Assembly (NCBI GenBank): GCA_035079385.1
Contig: JAVHKY010000043.1
Span: 2,232,001-2,296,000, forward strand
From: Aspidiotus rigidus
Lineage: Eukaryota > Arthropoda > Insecta > Hemiptera > Diaspididae
DNA length: 64,000 nucleotides
Reading direction: 5' to 3'
Shown: positions 13,101 through 21,445 of the stretch, one piece after another
Position numbering within the stretch: position 1 is the first letter of the stretch
Layout: every line of letters starts with the position of its first letter
The notes under the pieces: model-generated
Told to the model about the DNA's origin: nothing
The model's input: the letters and a program-made list of their open reading frames with translations, nothing else
Databases searched by the model: none
Made by a program: the position numbers and the translations under genes

Positions 13101-13776
13101 TATATTAGATTAGAAGAAATTTGTCAGGTTTACCTCTTCCTTTCTCTTCTCTCCCCCCCCCCCTTTCACATATACAATGCGTAAAGATCAAACTGTTTTC
13201 GCAAAAATTTCTCCTCATCTATAATTACTTATAATATCATGATCGAAATTCTTTCAACAAGAAAAAAAATTATCAAATTGATGAGGTAAAAGAAATAATT
13301 TTTCTTTTTTTTCTCTCTCTCTTTTTGTAGGTGAAAACTTGGTTTCAAAATCGCCGAATGAAACATAAGAAACAGCTGCGTAAGCTGAACGATGATAAAA
13401 AAAGCGATAAATTGACACCACCCAAAGAGAATTCCATTAAACTTCCATTACCTGTCAACAATGGTAAGTTGAGTCGCATTCTCAAAAAAGTTTTTGAACA
13501 TTATCTCTATAGGCTACCATGTTTCCCTGTTTCATGTTTCAAGAAATAACGTTTAATTATAATTCAGATTATCCAATGGATTTCTCATCGAAGAATCATA
13601 CCTTTTTTCGAAATCGAAATTATCACGACGAACCACACGATACGCTACAAGAAGACGAATCATCTAGTAATGTGTCGTATCGAAATACAGATGCTGAAAC
13701 AAATACCGATCTTTCAGACAACGAAGTGATAGACATTATTGGCGGAACAGACGAATTTTCGAGGTTTAGGCAATGA
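1106..13776 (+). CDS. bsh: brain-specific homeobox transcription factor (Bsh/BSX)
   Basis: Nuclear homeodomain transcription factor; in flies bsh specifies neuron types in brain and optic lobe. Inferred exons are 1106-1291, 10227-10395, 11507-11697, 13331-13463 and 13568-13776, giving 295 aa with matching phases (0,1,0,1) at every junction. Residues 42-52 (TSFLIDDILFP) form the N-terminal eh1-like repressor motif also seen in BSX. The homeodomain is about residues 139-198: RRRKARTVFSD opens it, helix 3 reads VKTWFQNRRMKHKK, and the helix-2/3 region LSTPERVELATALHLSETQ is nearly identical to fly and vertebrate Bsh/BSX. An intron interrupts the homeodomain just before V183. The C-terminus is rich in D, E, N and S. 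I chose the ATG at 1106 because it is the first one in frame with eh1. The exon 1 donor (CCG|GTAAAT) and exon 2 acceptor (TTCTAG|ATC) are the least certain joins; the homeodomain assignment is very secure. Confidence 0.93.
1292..3994. other. left part of bsh intron 1, nothing assigned
   Basis: AT-rich intronic sequence with several short frames (for example 2212-2403 and 2687-2992) that have no conserved features. Poly-T/C-rich tracts occur near 3420-3460 and 3660-3700. No transposon ends with duplications were found here. Confidence 0.4.
3995..5048 (+). mobile_element. Tigger/pogo-like DNA transposon, deleted copy
   Basis: Terminal inverted repeats of about 21 bp begin CAGTCGAACCTCCGTAAGTG at 3995 and end with the complement at 5028-5048 (one mismatch at the last base). 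The left end abuts a TA, as expected for Tc1/mariner/pogo elements. Both subterminal zones carry degenerate copies of the TIR-like unit CCTCTACAAGTGGAA, roughly every 20-45 bases (about 4010-4270 and 4920-5010). These may be transposase binding sites. Inside is a CENP-B-type helix-turn-helix ORF, but no catalytic domain, so it is a deleted copy. Confidence 0.8.
4463..4834 (+). pseudogene. CENP-B/Tigger transposase N-terminus (HTH only)
   Basis: The first ~55 residues form a CENP-B N-terminal/psq-type helix-turn-helix: KRKLKTLSLQKKVEIIEHVE, then ELAKELGVPESTLSRIL as the recognition helix region. This domain in Tigger/pogo transposases binds the terminal repeats. After about residue 75 the frame runs into unrelated sequence and stops; the second HTH and the DDE catalytic domain are missing. 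It lies inside the TIR-bounded element at 3995-5048, so it is a relic and not a host CENP-B gene. Confidence 0.78.
5445..5955. mobile_element. large foldback (MITE-like) element
   Basis: A long imperfect palindrome. The inner arms TTTTCCAAACTAGTTGC (5616-5632) and its exact complement (5648-5664) surround a 15-base loop. Farther out, the stretch around GTACGCAACACGTTTGGA (about 5509-5526) returns inverted at about 5875-5892, and TAATTTTCAG at 5481 pairs with CTGAAAATTA at 5904. The arms differ in length because the right arm carries a small extra insert (see 5717-5842). Confidence 0.7.
5717..5842. mobile_element. small palindromic insert nested in the foldback
   Basis: This block has no partner in the left arm of the surrounding foldback. 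Its own ends are inverted repeats, TATATATTCGCTT at the left and AAGCGAATATATA at the right. That makes it a later insertion of a different short hairpin element. GTGAG occurs on both sides and may be a target duplication, though it is short. Confidence 0.5.
5956..7832. other. bsh intron 1, unassigned
   Basis: No gene or bounded element can be supported. A 102-codon minus-strand frame at 6936-7244 ends in an acidic run but has no recognisable motif. It could be a diverged remnant of the hAT element found further right. Confidence 0.35.
7833..7998. repeat. possible short inverted-repeat element
   Basis: GGTTCAACGAAAGGCGCTAT near 7834 resembles the complement of the sequence ending at about 7998 (GATAGCGCTCCTGGTTGGACC). 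About 24 of 31 positions match. The spacing of about 165 bases fits a diverged MITE. No target duplication was seen. Confidence 0.35.
8016..9531 (-). pseudogene. hAT-superfamily transposase relic (GTF2IRD2/ZBED5-like), split by an insertion
   Basis: Read on the minus strand, the two halves carry the signature of the domesticated-looking hAT transposases (GTF2IRD2, ZBED5, FAM200 group). In order they are: a segment with VIKTVNFIR and EILCEYSDVIY (about 9515-9404); then VRWLSLGKGLQRFYDLR, KGKPLQELDNDEWMWDL and NLKLLTQKKHIFELL (about 8600-8370); then the EFQEGFSALRQLKTKF region with NPFLVDEGDVLECHQIELR (about 8225-8070). An in-frame stop follows the DLFLSIDV segment and another lies near 8240. 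The gene is interrupted at a TA by the Tigger-like element 8606-9401. Removing that element and one TA makes the conserved block continuous across the junction. The N-terminal zinc finger and the first catalytic motifs are absent. Confidence 0.85.
8606..9401 (-). mobile_element. Tigger/pogo-like element inserted in the hAT relic
   Basis: The ends are 21-bp inverted repeats (CAGTGAAATCCGCTTAAAAC... at 8606; its complement with two mismatches ends at 9401). TA flanks both sides (8604-8605 and 9402-9403). The minus strand keeps pieces of the C-terminal part of a Tigger-type transposase: VIANCFRKAKFF, a run of Glu, then DDDVVTCELRDIDDI after a frameshift. The TIR differs from that of the element at 3995-5048, so the two are separate subfamilies. 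TIR-like GTTTTACCCGG motifs recur just inside both ends. Confidence 0.85.
9532..10226. other. right end of bsh intron 1
   Basis: Contains ATT and CTT microsatellites (about 9915-9970). It also has a short dispersed motif at about 9863-9898 (AAAGTCGGTA, then ACGCTGCTGCGTAAGC) that recurs near 15134-15170 and, inverted, near 16405-16435. The exon 2 polypyrimidine tract and acceptor end at 10226. Confidence 0.4.
10848..11084. mobile_element. foldback MITE in bsh intron 2
   Basis: The left arm (ACCATAAACGGGGGCGAAAA, then TAGAACTGGCTGTGTGAGAA) is matched by an inverted right arm at about 11034-11084 (ATTCTCACACAGCCAGTTCT, then CCCCGTTTATGGT). The arms are about 45 bases long with a small gap in the poly-C part. 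No coding capacity. Confidence 0.7.
11698..13330. other. bsh intron 3
   Basis: Apart from the dispersed repeat at 12030-12182 and a CT-rich tract leading to the acceptor at 13330, no element or gene is supported. A 101-codon minus-strand frame at 12786-13091 has no recognisable motif. Confidence 0.4.
12030..12182 (+). repeat. dispersed repeat, copy 1 (bsh intron 3)
   Basis: Sequence from TTGTCCGCTGAACC to GAGATATAC is clearly related to 17143-17275 (inverted) and more weakly to 55490-55600. Shared blocks include TGTAGTGTTA/CGTAGTGTTA, ATCTGAAG and GATCGGAT. The pattern (an 'ACTACTGGA..GGATTTTTTTG' box followed by a 'GATCGGAT..AGTTCT' box) resembles non-coding tails of dispersed retroelements, but the class is unknown. 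Confidence 0.5.
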
Positions 13777-13840
13777 GTATCGAGAGCGAGTAGGGTCTTT
13801 TAACGCAGCGCTTTACACCTTGAGCAGTACAACACTTTGT

Positions 13841-13846
13841 AATAAA
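13841..13846 (+). terminator. polyadenylation signal of bsh
   Basis: A canonical AATAAA lies 65 bases after the bsh stop codon, in a short AT-rich 3' UTR. It is the first such hexamer downstream, so it is the likely cleavage signal. Confidence 0.6.
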
Positions 13847-13862
13847 CTGTAATCATAACCGT

Positions 13863-15346
13863 ATTTATTATTTTTTGGTTGCATCAAAATCAGGCGCGTA
13901 GCCACCGGAGCTGAGTAGGGTGGGGTAGGCCAATCTGGAAAACCCTCTGGCCCGGCCCACCCAAATAGAAGGAAAAAAGGAGAAAGAAGAAAATTTTTGC
14001 ACTAGCAAGTAATTCTTCTTAAATCGAGTCGGTAGGCCACCAGTTCTTTTCGTTCTAACTATGTGACTAGTCTAGAAAAATTTGACTTATTGTTCATGAC
14101 AAGGAGTTTGGAACTGATGGTTCCAGAACACATTATACCGAATATAAAATGGCGCTCGTTATTTCTCTTCAATGTACCGGCCCCCTCCTTCCGATACAGA
14201 GTATATTTCTGGTTGGAATAGCAGGTGTGGTGAGGTTCTATTTCTCAAATTCCAATTCAGCAATAACGTTTCAAATGTAATTTGATATGTGTATGATTTG
14301 CTCAAGTAACGTATTTTCTCGTACTTATTATTACGTGTACCTAATTTGTGTAGATAAGTGTAATACTTGAAATATGCAGAAATTTTGCGTATTTCACAAA
14401 ATGAGCAACAAATCTTTGCGTATTCCTCAAATTACGCAGCCTTTATTTGAATATTGCGTACTTGCAAAATGTGCAGAATTGCTCTTGCGTAAAACGTTTA
14501 ATTTGAATATGAAATATAGTAGGCCTAGGATAAAATTACTCCTACATTGAGAAATATTATTTTTATATTCAACTTTTTATTTAAACACAGTAGAAGGGGA
14601 GTAGGGTGGATATGATCAGTGCCAAAGAACTTATGGCGGAAAAGACCATAATATGCCTGCTGTGAACTCTTGGTCATTGTCCTATTGCAGCACTTGAAAT
14701 GCTCGGAGATTCTGCAAAACGTAGAACAGTACTTTCGCTACCTTGACAGCCTTCTTTTGCACTCCATATAGCACAGAAAATACTGTCTTCCGAGCTTAGT
14801 ACTCCGCATAACTCAAGAAGAATCAAAATTCTCTATCGGGGAGACTCTGATTATCGTCCAAATCAGCTTGACCGTGATTGTTCATTGACAGAACCAATGT
14901 CAATCGCACAATAACACACCAGAGTACTTCTACCGATTTTTCAGAGTAAAAGTGAGGCAATTTCCGGAAAGCTTAGAAAAACTTAGATTAGAAGGTATGG
15001 AAAAATTTTACAAAGATTCTAACATAAATCAAACTTAAAAGTTGATAAGTTTACTTCATTATACCAGAGGGTATGAATTCGTGAGAAATTTGTCTAGAGA
15101 ACTGATTTAGGACATTCTAGTCAGCGTTTTGAAAAGTCGGTATTGATTAGGCTGCAGTAGTGCGTAAGTATTTTTTTAGCGGGGAATCCACTATTCCTTT
15201 TGTTGGAGGTACTTTCAGGAAATTTTCGTCCGCGAGCGGCCCGAGGTTGATGACGTCACGGAGAGGTAGGGGGGGATTTGGAACAATGTGGACTCTCGAT
15301 CTATATATGACAAGAGAGGGACTTGGAAAAACTTCAGGCTCTAATC
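13863..15346. other. intergenic, no gene seen
   Basis: Around 14350-14490 the motif GCGTATTTCACAAAAT and variants recur several times. A similar GCGTATTTC-rich stretch lies at 34545-34735 (opposite strand). Nothing else can be assigned. Confidence 0.35.
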
Positions 15347-16403
15347 AGTAGATATAGAGTGTATGTCCCGCGCCACTCGTGCGCCACCCTCATTTTTCTA
15401 TGCGCCAGAGCCATTTTCAACTCTACGTCACTCATACACTACTCAAAACTTTTGTATCAATTTCATCTCTTTCCCCACCATATTCTATGCAATTTACTAC
15501 ATTTTCAACTCTACATCACTCATGCACCAGATCTATTTTTCTATGCGACACCCTCATTTTTAAATCTTAATATTTTGCTATTTTTAAGTAAATATTAATA
15601 CATTTCACACTTTTTCTTACTCACTCTTTCAATAATTTTTGATACAAATTGATACAAAATTGATACAATCCACCACTCATTTTTTATACCACACCCCTCT
15701 TTTTTAAATCCTAATATTTTGCTATTTTTTAATCAAATATTAATACATTTCACACTTTTTATTACTCAATCTTTCAATAATTTTAATAGAAAAAAATTCA
15801 GAGGTTTAAAAATTTTCATACTTTTTGTATCAATTTTTATACAATTTGCATCAATTTTGATATATTTCTGCACCACCTCAGATACTCGGCTAAAAAACTG
15901 ATATTTCATAACTTTTTCAAACCTCAGACACTCGGTTAGAAAACCGATATTTCATAACTTTTTCAACTGATATACAAATATGTTGTTCTGCGCCACCTTG
16001 GACACTCGGTTAAAAAACCAATATTTCATAACTTTTTTTTCACTTTCACATCCAGTACTTTTTTCATCACTTAAATCACTCTACATAAAAAGACCTTATT
16101 TTTTAGGATTATTAAAGAGATTTTAGAGATTTATGTTCTGCGTCACCTTTGTGACAAACCTATTTTTTTACCTTCTTTACATCATTTTTTACTCATTTTT
16201 CATATCTACAAAATTACCTAGATTCAATTTTCAACTCTCCAAAAATGGATAGATTAAATTCCCAACTCTCCAAAAATACACTGTCTCATTTTTCAAGACT
16301 AGGAAATTCAACCTTCCTCTCTGCGTTTCGCATGTAGGAGTTGAGACCTACCAACGCTCGCATTAAAAGGTTGAATTTTACCTTTTTCACATGAGTAAAA
16401 AAA

Positions 16404-17481
16404 AAAATGCTTACGCAGCCGCGTAAGCAATACACGACTTTTCACCTGTATCTACAATCAAATTTTTTGCTTAAACTTTAACTCTAGTACTCCAATTTAT
16501 TCAATGAATCGTTTTCTCAATAAGATACACACATCCTCAACATCTCTTGCCACTCTAATTCATTCTTGATCATCTCCGATTCTCAAGCATCTTTTAATGT
16601 TGGTTGTTGTAGACTCACACATAACATTCATTCATGAAAAACTCAACACAAACGAGCAAATCTTTCACCCATATAAAACTATTTCATCACTCAAAAAAAT
16701 GACAAAATTATACGCAAAGGATTGTTGCACTATTACTATACTAACACAACATTCATTCATGACTGACTCAACACGAACGAACACATCTTTAAAATTCATT
16801 CATAAAGAGCGTATCCTTACGTGTGTGAACAGGTAACCCAAAAAATGAATAAATCTAGCTACAACTACACTGACAATCTACGTAATCAAAGGTTACCCTT
16901 CGCTTTTGATGACGAAAGCGGCTACCTGAAGTTTAGTACTACAAAATATTAGTAGCTCGAATATATGCAAATTTCATCAAATTAGTTCACGTTTCAATTT
17001 GAGATTTCTCACGAACCAAACATCGTATCAACACCAAAAGTTCACAATTACATTTTTAGACATGTAAATTACAATATATCACCATTTGAAAAAAATTGAA
17101 CAAACCATATCAGAGTTATAGGAGTGGGGAATTTTTTTTAAAATTGGGTATATCTGGAGAACTACTGATCCGATCGTCAAAAAAAATGCAGGTGCACAAC
17201 TTCAGATATAACACTACAACTTGACTAAGTTTCAAGAAAATCCATCCACTAGTCTCGGAGGAGAAGTCCGGACAAATTTTGATCCATATATATATATATC
17301 CATATATATATATATCCATATATATATATATCCATATATATATATATAAGGAAACCTGAAATTTTTTTAATGACGTAGCGATGATCTATGACCTCTAAAA
17401 CGTCGAGAAAGTTCATTTCCCCCCCTTTCTGCCACAACTGTGACGGGTGTAATACTCGCTTTTCTACGAAAAGTCGGTAAA
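16404..17481. mobile_element. insertion inside repeat copy 1
   Basis: Absent from the partner copy at 32883-34015. It starts with the palindrome TGCTTACGCAGCCGCGTAAG, and GACTTTTC near its left end is inverted as GAAAAGTC near its right end. It contains an inverted dispersed repeat (17143-17275) and an alternating TA microsatellite. No gene was found inside. Confidence 0.55.
17286..17348. repeat. TATATATATCCA microsatellite
   Basis: About four tandem units of an alternating TA block separated by CC (TATATATATATCCATATATA). The repetitive Ile/Tyr/Met open frames across it are an artefact of the repeat. Confidence 0.9.
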
Positions 17482-17653
17482 AAAAACGAAATGAATAACC
17501 GAGTAGAGCAAGTTATCCTGTTTCCCTATAACGAGTATAGGTATCAATTCACAAGGTGTTCAACGTTGAAAAGTACTTCGGACGTATAATTATAATGAAA
17601 TACACAGAACACAGAGTTTTTTTGTGGTTGTTCAGCAGTGAATGACACAAATC

Positions 17654-17869
17654 CTACAGGTCAAGATAACTTATCATAGGTACTAATAAATGTTCTAGTA
17701 CCGGTGACATCGTGTCCAAAGAAGCGTTTTTAATCCAGTTTGGAAACATTTCTCGCAGTTTAACGAAATTAGCTTGAACAGGGGCTTTCGTAAGTGTATC
17801 ATATGCAGTACTTGCAGGTCGTTTGGACATTTCAATCGATCCACTTTTTATGCGAACGTCCGATAACAT
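17654..17869 (-). CDS. hypothetical protein or first exon, unrecognised
   Basis: An ATG-started frame of 71 codons. Its codon use and composition look more gene-like than its surroundings (no low complexity, mixed residues). The central part ANFVKLREMFPN faintly resembles the start of a CUE ubiquitin-binding domain, but the rest of that domain is not evident. A possible donor (CACCG|GTACTA) lies inside the frame, so it might be a first exon whose partners were lost or lie unrecognised to the left. No function assigned. Confidence 0.3.
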   Translation of the reverse strand: MLSDVRIKSGSIEMSKRPASTAYDTLTKAPVQANFVKLREMFPNWIKNASLDTMSPVLEHLLVPMISYLDL

Positions 17870-18409
17870 GATTGTGAAAATTTGGTATACCGAAAATTTT
17901 GTAGGTCTAGCAGTGATGAGATTAAGCTCAGATTAACGTAATATATTACTTTGTAGTGTACATATTCGAATAAAACGAACGTGAAATGAACGATATAATT
18001 CAAAATAAAACGATCAATAAGAAAATCATAGGTCCGGTAACTGTACAGATTGTAAGAAACAATTCAATAAAATCTTGACAGCACGTTTATGTCCCCATGC
18101 TTCAACTTGTTAGTTCCATCCGAAGCCGAAGACGGGAAAAATACAGAACAGTGGTACCACTTACAGGAAATTAAAGACCATACCTCATACAGATGAAAGC
18201 ATGGTGTTGGAACTGTGTATCTGTGACAGCGTGACTACCGGCCACTTCACGCCCTTGGCTTTACGTCGACCGTTCTCGCACTCGCTTGTTCTGTTTCTGT
18301 GCTTGTATTAGTTGTAGACATGTGTTCTCGTTCGACGTTTTCGTTAATATAAGTTTTCGCCTAGCGTTTCGTTCTAATTCTCTCGAGTATTTATTCCAAG
18401 ACATGGTAC

Positions 18410-18507
18410 ACAATTGGCTGATAATCACTGATAACCAGTATCATCGTGTTTTGATCGACTCGAGTAAACAAGACTAGGGGACTCGAATCAGCTGTGACCC
18501 TGCAAAG
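18410..18507 (-). repeat. inverted repeat left of the Polinton block
   Basis: Its complement contains CAGCTGATTCGAGTC, CCTAGTCTTGTTTACTCGA and ACTGGTTATCAG in the same order and spacing as 26838-26905 on the plus strand. The two copies therefore face each other across the Polinton genes. They could be remnants of its terminal inverted repeats or copies of an unrelated repeat. Confidence 0.6.
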
Positions 18508-18728
18508 CTATTTGAACTGGACAACCGCCAGGTTCGCTAGGATCGATAAAAATTGAAAACATATTAGTTACCTCGTAAATTTCATAATTATTGTGTATTC
18601 ATGATTCCTTAATTATGGTATAAAAAAAATAATTTTTCACTCATACACAGATATCTATATAGACCTTCATTACATCTCTGAAAATTGTGAAGCCCTCATT
18701 TTCTTCAGTTAAAATGATGTCTACTAAG

Positions 18729-19126
18729 CAGGGATGCGAAGCTTAAGCCGGCTTTTGGCTTAAGTTTAAGTTTAAGCCGTCAAGTCAAGCGTTTCATGAA
18801 AAGCCAAAAGCCAGCCAATAGCTGATCTTGGATTGGACCTCCAGCCAATAGCCATCCAATAGCCAATACTTTGTCAATACTCATTAACTGACCTTTGGAT
18901 TCGTTCCGGAGTCGATCCATTCCGCTCCGGATCCATTTATTCCGTTCCGGAGCCGCTCCATTCCGCTCCATAGCCATTTATTTTTTACCGGACTTCAGCC
19001 AAACAAAAGCCTTTCAATGATTAGCTTTTGGCTTACGGATGATTGACTTAAGCTTAAGCTGCCGTGAGTATTGGCTAGAAGTTTAAGTTTAAGTTTAAGT
19101 CATTCACAATTGGCTTCGCATCCCTG
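18729..19126. mobile_element. hAT-type MITE with 8-bp target duplication
   Basis: The ends are CAGGGATGCGAAGC and its exact complement. The flanks are perfect 8-bp duplications CTACTAAG (18721-18728 and 19127-19134). An 8-bp duplication with CA..TG ends is the hAT hallmark. The interior is simple-sequence-like (GTTTAAG and CCGGAGCG/GAATGGA units), with no ORF from a transposase. Confidence 0.92.
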
Positions 19127-19224
19127 CTACTAAGAGTTGTCATTTAATAAAAAAAATGAGTTGAATATTCTAATAATATTTAGAATCCTTTCCTAAAATG
19201 TCCACATATTGTGCACTGATTGTA

Positions 19225-19443
19225 TCATTTTCCTTTGAAATGTCTAGTCTCATCCTTACAATTATAACAGAAAAGCATAATTTTATCTTTCTCATAGGTG
19301 CTTATCACTCTAGCAAGAGTGATTCTACATAGAGTACAAGTTCTAACTTCTTTTTTTAGATAAGTGGATTTAATGTCTTCCTCTGTAATTAAGTGTTTAG
19401 TTGACTTATTACAAAGCCTACAATGCCTCATAGAAGTCTTCAT
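19225..19443 (-). CDS. small zinc-ribbon-like protein of the Polinton block
   Basis: 72 aa from the ATG at 19443. Three Cys pairs stand out: C-x2-C followed by a His (HCRLCNKSTKH), CTLC in the middle, and CYNCKDETRHF at the end. This pattern suggests one or two zinc-binding knuckles. Such small zinc proteins are common in large DNA viruses and Polinton-like elements as putative transcription or nucleic-acid factors. No specific family is recognised. It is intact and transcribed away from the polymerase. Confidence 0.5.
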   Translation of the reverse strand: MKTSMRHCRLCNKSTKHLITEEDIKSTYLKKEVRTCTLCRITLARVISTYEKDKIMLFCYNCKDETRHFKGK

Positions 19444-19559
19444 CACATTGGTTAGCTAATCCATATCTAAGAACTTGAACTATTTTTTTCAATTTCTCAT
19501 GATTTTAGGCTTAATCTCAGCAACTTGGTGTTTTACTATCACAAAATACCTACATCATT

Positions 19560-19958
19560 TCAATTAGTTTCATATTCAGTAGTTTGTTCTATTTGGTTTA
19601 CCATCCTATTCATGTACTCTTTTTGTGTCTCTCCCTCATGCTTTTCATATCTTCTTTCTTTTTTCTTTGTGGATACAGATTTATAAGAATTTTCAATAAA
19701 TTTATCAATTATTTTTTTAATATCAATGTACCCTATATCCAATTCACCCCTAAAAACAATATCCCATTTATTACCCAACATATATTTATATTGAGAATTT
19801 GGATTAAATCTATAATTTGAATTTTTAATTTCTCTCAAACTGATCATTCTATAAGATCCCCAACTTTTTAACTTACAAATTTTAAAATCATTTTCCGTAT
19901 TTATATTTTTTAAAAGATACATCCTGTCTTTTATTTCAATTGTTCTTTTTTTTGACAT
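19560..19958 (-). CDS. hypothetical protein of the Polinton block
   Basis: 132 aa from the ATG at 19958, rich in Lys, Asn, Tyr and Ile, with an intact frame. The C-terminal third is charged and probably helical (KKKERRYEKHEGETQKEY). No known domain is recognised. It starts back to back with the ORF at 20052, leaving a 93-base spacer that holds tandem repeats. Its AT-rich codon use matches the rest of the block. Confidence 0.5.
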   Translation of the reverse strand: MSKKRTIEIKDRMYLLKNINTENDFKICKLKSWGSYRMISLREIKNSNYRFNPNSQYKYMLGNKWDIVFRGELDIGYIDIKKIIDKFIENSYKSVSTKKKERRYEKHEGETQKEYMNRMVNQIEQTTEYETN

Positions 19959-19967
19959 ATTCACTAG

Positions 19968-20020
19968 ATGTTAGTGAAGGATAATGAGGGTTAGTGAAGG
20001 TTAGTGAAAGTTAGTGAAGT
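19968..20020. repeat. GTTAGTGAAG tandem repeat in a divergent promoter
   Basis: About five imperfect copies of a 10-12 base unit (TTAGTGAAGG, TAATGAGGG, TTAGTGAAAG and so on) fill the spacer between two divergent Polinton ORFs. The position suggests a regulatory array or replication-associated repeat, but this is inference. Confidence 0.6.
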
Positions 20021-20051
20021 ATAATTTATGATAAAAATTTTTCTATTAAAA

Positions 20052-20639
20052 ATGGATCTTCTAAAAACTTATGCACGTGGACATATACCTAATCTCAATG
20101 AATTAGATGATATTATTGAAGATTATCCAGAGATAGAAAATATAGCTAAAGAATTTAATAGTGATTTTGGAAAAATTGCGTCAGCAATTGACGAAAGCGC
20201 AAATTATTCATCTGAAGAGAAGAAAATTTTAAAAAATGTCTTTTCAATTTTTACAAACATACTTATCGAGTTGAATGGTTATAAATATATTAATAATGAT
20301 TTAGTTGAGGAACTTCAAAAATCGATTGAAATGGGGGTTCAGAAAGATAAAATAATTGAAAAACTTAAAATTCATGCAAGTAAAACTGAAGAGGGTAAAA
20401 AACTTGTTTCAGAAAGTCAAAAGGAATTACAGAAGAAAATAGATATGATAATTAGAACAAGGAATGATAGAAAACTATCTACTTACAGAGAAAATACGTT
20501 GAAATCATCATTAATGAAAGTGAGTGATTTAAAAAAGAAAATTTATTCTCAGGAAGAGCTGAAGAAAATTAATGAATTGAAGAATAAACAACTGAATGAT
20601 GTTGAAGCAATTGCTGTCACAGAAATGCATAAAAAATAA
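20052..20639 (+). CDS. hypothetical helical protein of the Polinton block
   Basis: 195 aa from the ATG at 20052. I preferred this ATG to the one at 20028 because the AT-rich leader between them looks like a promoter motif. The protein is almost entirely charged and predicted helical: heptad-like Leu/Ile spacing runs through LVEELQKSIEMGVQKDKIIEKLKIH and again near the C-terminus. There are no Cys residues, signal peptide or membrane segment. The frame is intact, which is notable next to decayed neighbours. It could be a structural or scaffold-like protein, but no family was recognised. Confidence 0.5.
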   Translation: MDLLKTYARGHIPNLNELDDIIEDYPEIENIAKEFNSDFGKIASAIDESANYSSEEKKILKNVFSIFTNILIELNGYKYINNDLVEELQKSIEMGVQKDKIIEKLKIHASKTEEGKKLVSESQKELQKKIDMIIRTRNDRKLSTYRENTLKSSLMKVSDLKKKIYSQEELKKINELKNKQLNDVEAIAVTEMHKK

Positions 20640-20990
20640 ACATAGGTATACTGGATATCAAATATATATTTTTGGATAAGGTTATCAATTTGTGACATAA
20701 TCAATTGATAAGATAACTTTAGATGTATATAGTATCAACCAGTTATCAAATAAAAACCTATTTTGAGAAGGTTCTGGAGAGGTTTATGATATAATTGGTA
20801 TAACAAATTTTAGACATATTTTGTGAAGGTTTATGACATGTTTGGATAATATGACGCAATTGGAACATGTTTGGGTCAGCTTTTAGACATGTCTAGGTCA
20901 GCCTTTAGATATGTTTTGAATTAGGTTTGTGAAAATTAATTTTCTCTTAAAAATTTTTCTACTTGAATAATTGAAATATATTAAAAGAAA
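20640..20990. other. spacer with GACATGTTT-type repeats
   Basis: Contains several copies of AGACATGTTT/GACATGTTTGG and GGTCAGC(C)TTTAGA between about 20810 and 20930. No gene. The last 50 bases carry the shared promoter-like motif described for 20942-20965. Confidence 0.45.
20940..20965 (+). promoter_or_regulatory. shared AT-rich upstream motif of Polinton ORFs
   Basis: The string TTTTCTCTTAAAAATTTTTC lies about 30 bases before the cysteine-rich ORF. AAAAATTTTTCTATTAAAA precedes the ORF at 20052, and TTTTCTTTTAAAATTTTCTC with CTTAATAAATTGAAAGG precedes the ORF at 21504. The recurrence before three start codons suggests a common promoter element of the mobile element. Confidence 0.45.
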
Positions 20991-20991
20991 G

Positions 20992-21445
20992 ATGACTAAC
21001 AAATCGCGGGTTATCAAGTTTGCACAAAATGAAAGATATTGTTCTAACTGTAAGAAGGTGAAGAATGAAAAAGAATTTGCATCTTCAAATGCAGTTCTCC
21101 AATCAATTCAAAAAACCTCCCCTATAATGTGTAAGAAATGTACTAATGTTAAAAGTAGAATAACAATAGATTTATCTCAAAATGAAAAATATTGTGTAGG
21201 GTGTAAGTCAGTAAAAGATAAAAAGAATTTCAATAAAAATCAGGAGTGGTGTAAAGAGTGTCAGAGCAAATCAATGAAAGAATATTATGAGAAGAATAAA
21301 GATAACCATAAATTAGTAACTATGTAAACAAGTAAAAACTGTTTGTGAATGTGGAAGAACTGTTTTGTCACTTTCACTCAAAAATCATCTGACAACTAAA
21401 ATACATAAGGATATGTTGGAAATGAAACAGCAGTTTCAAAAATAA
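20992..21445 (+). pseudogene. cysteine-rich zinc protein, frameshifted
   Basis: The first frame (20992-21327) has repeated C-x2-C pairs: RYCSNCKKVKNEKEF, MCKKCTN, KYCVGCKSVKDKKNF, WCKECQSKSM. After a +1 shift near 21325 a second frame continues with VCECGRTVLS and NHLTTKIHKDML, a C-x-C...H...H knuckle, to a stop at 21443-21445. The repeated YC..CK..K.EKxF unit occurs in many DNA-virus and Polinton-type proteins of unknown role and may bind nucleic acid. A single-base loss explains the break. Confidence 0.6.

Larger units (their letters stand above)
15347..17556 (+). repeat. 1.1 kb AT-rich repeat, copy 1, with an insertion
   Basis: Nearly identical to the complement of 32883-34015 (by eye about 98% over long stretches). 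Homology runs 15347-16403, then resumes at about 17482-17556 (GAAATGAATAACCGAGTAGA onward). Some 1.08 kb (16404-17481) has therefore been inserted in the poly-A tract of this copy. There is no coding pattern: all three frames are equally open in short stretches because of the TTTCA/ATTTT-rich composition. The class is unknown; no terminal repeats or target duplication were recognised. Confidence 0.8.

Noticed and set aside
14590..15020. Possible decayed hAT/ZMYM-type transposase on the plus strand
   Set aside because: Only isolated residues seemed to fit, across several frame changes; no conserved block could be followed.
15323..15901. Several overlapping 60-90 codon frames in all three frames, repeated at 33463-34004
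   Set aside because: They lie in the 1.1 kb AT-rich repeat. The same DNA is open in three frames, the products are Phe/Leu/Ser-rich, and the partner copy has the same frames only because it is nearly identical.
17249..17437. Repetitive Ile/Tyr/Met peptide
   Set aside because: Translation of the TATATATATCCA microsatellite.
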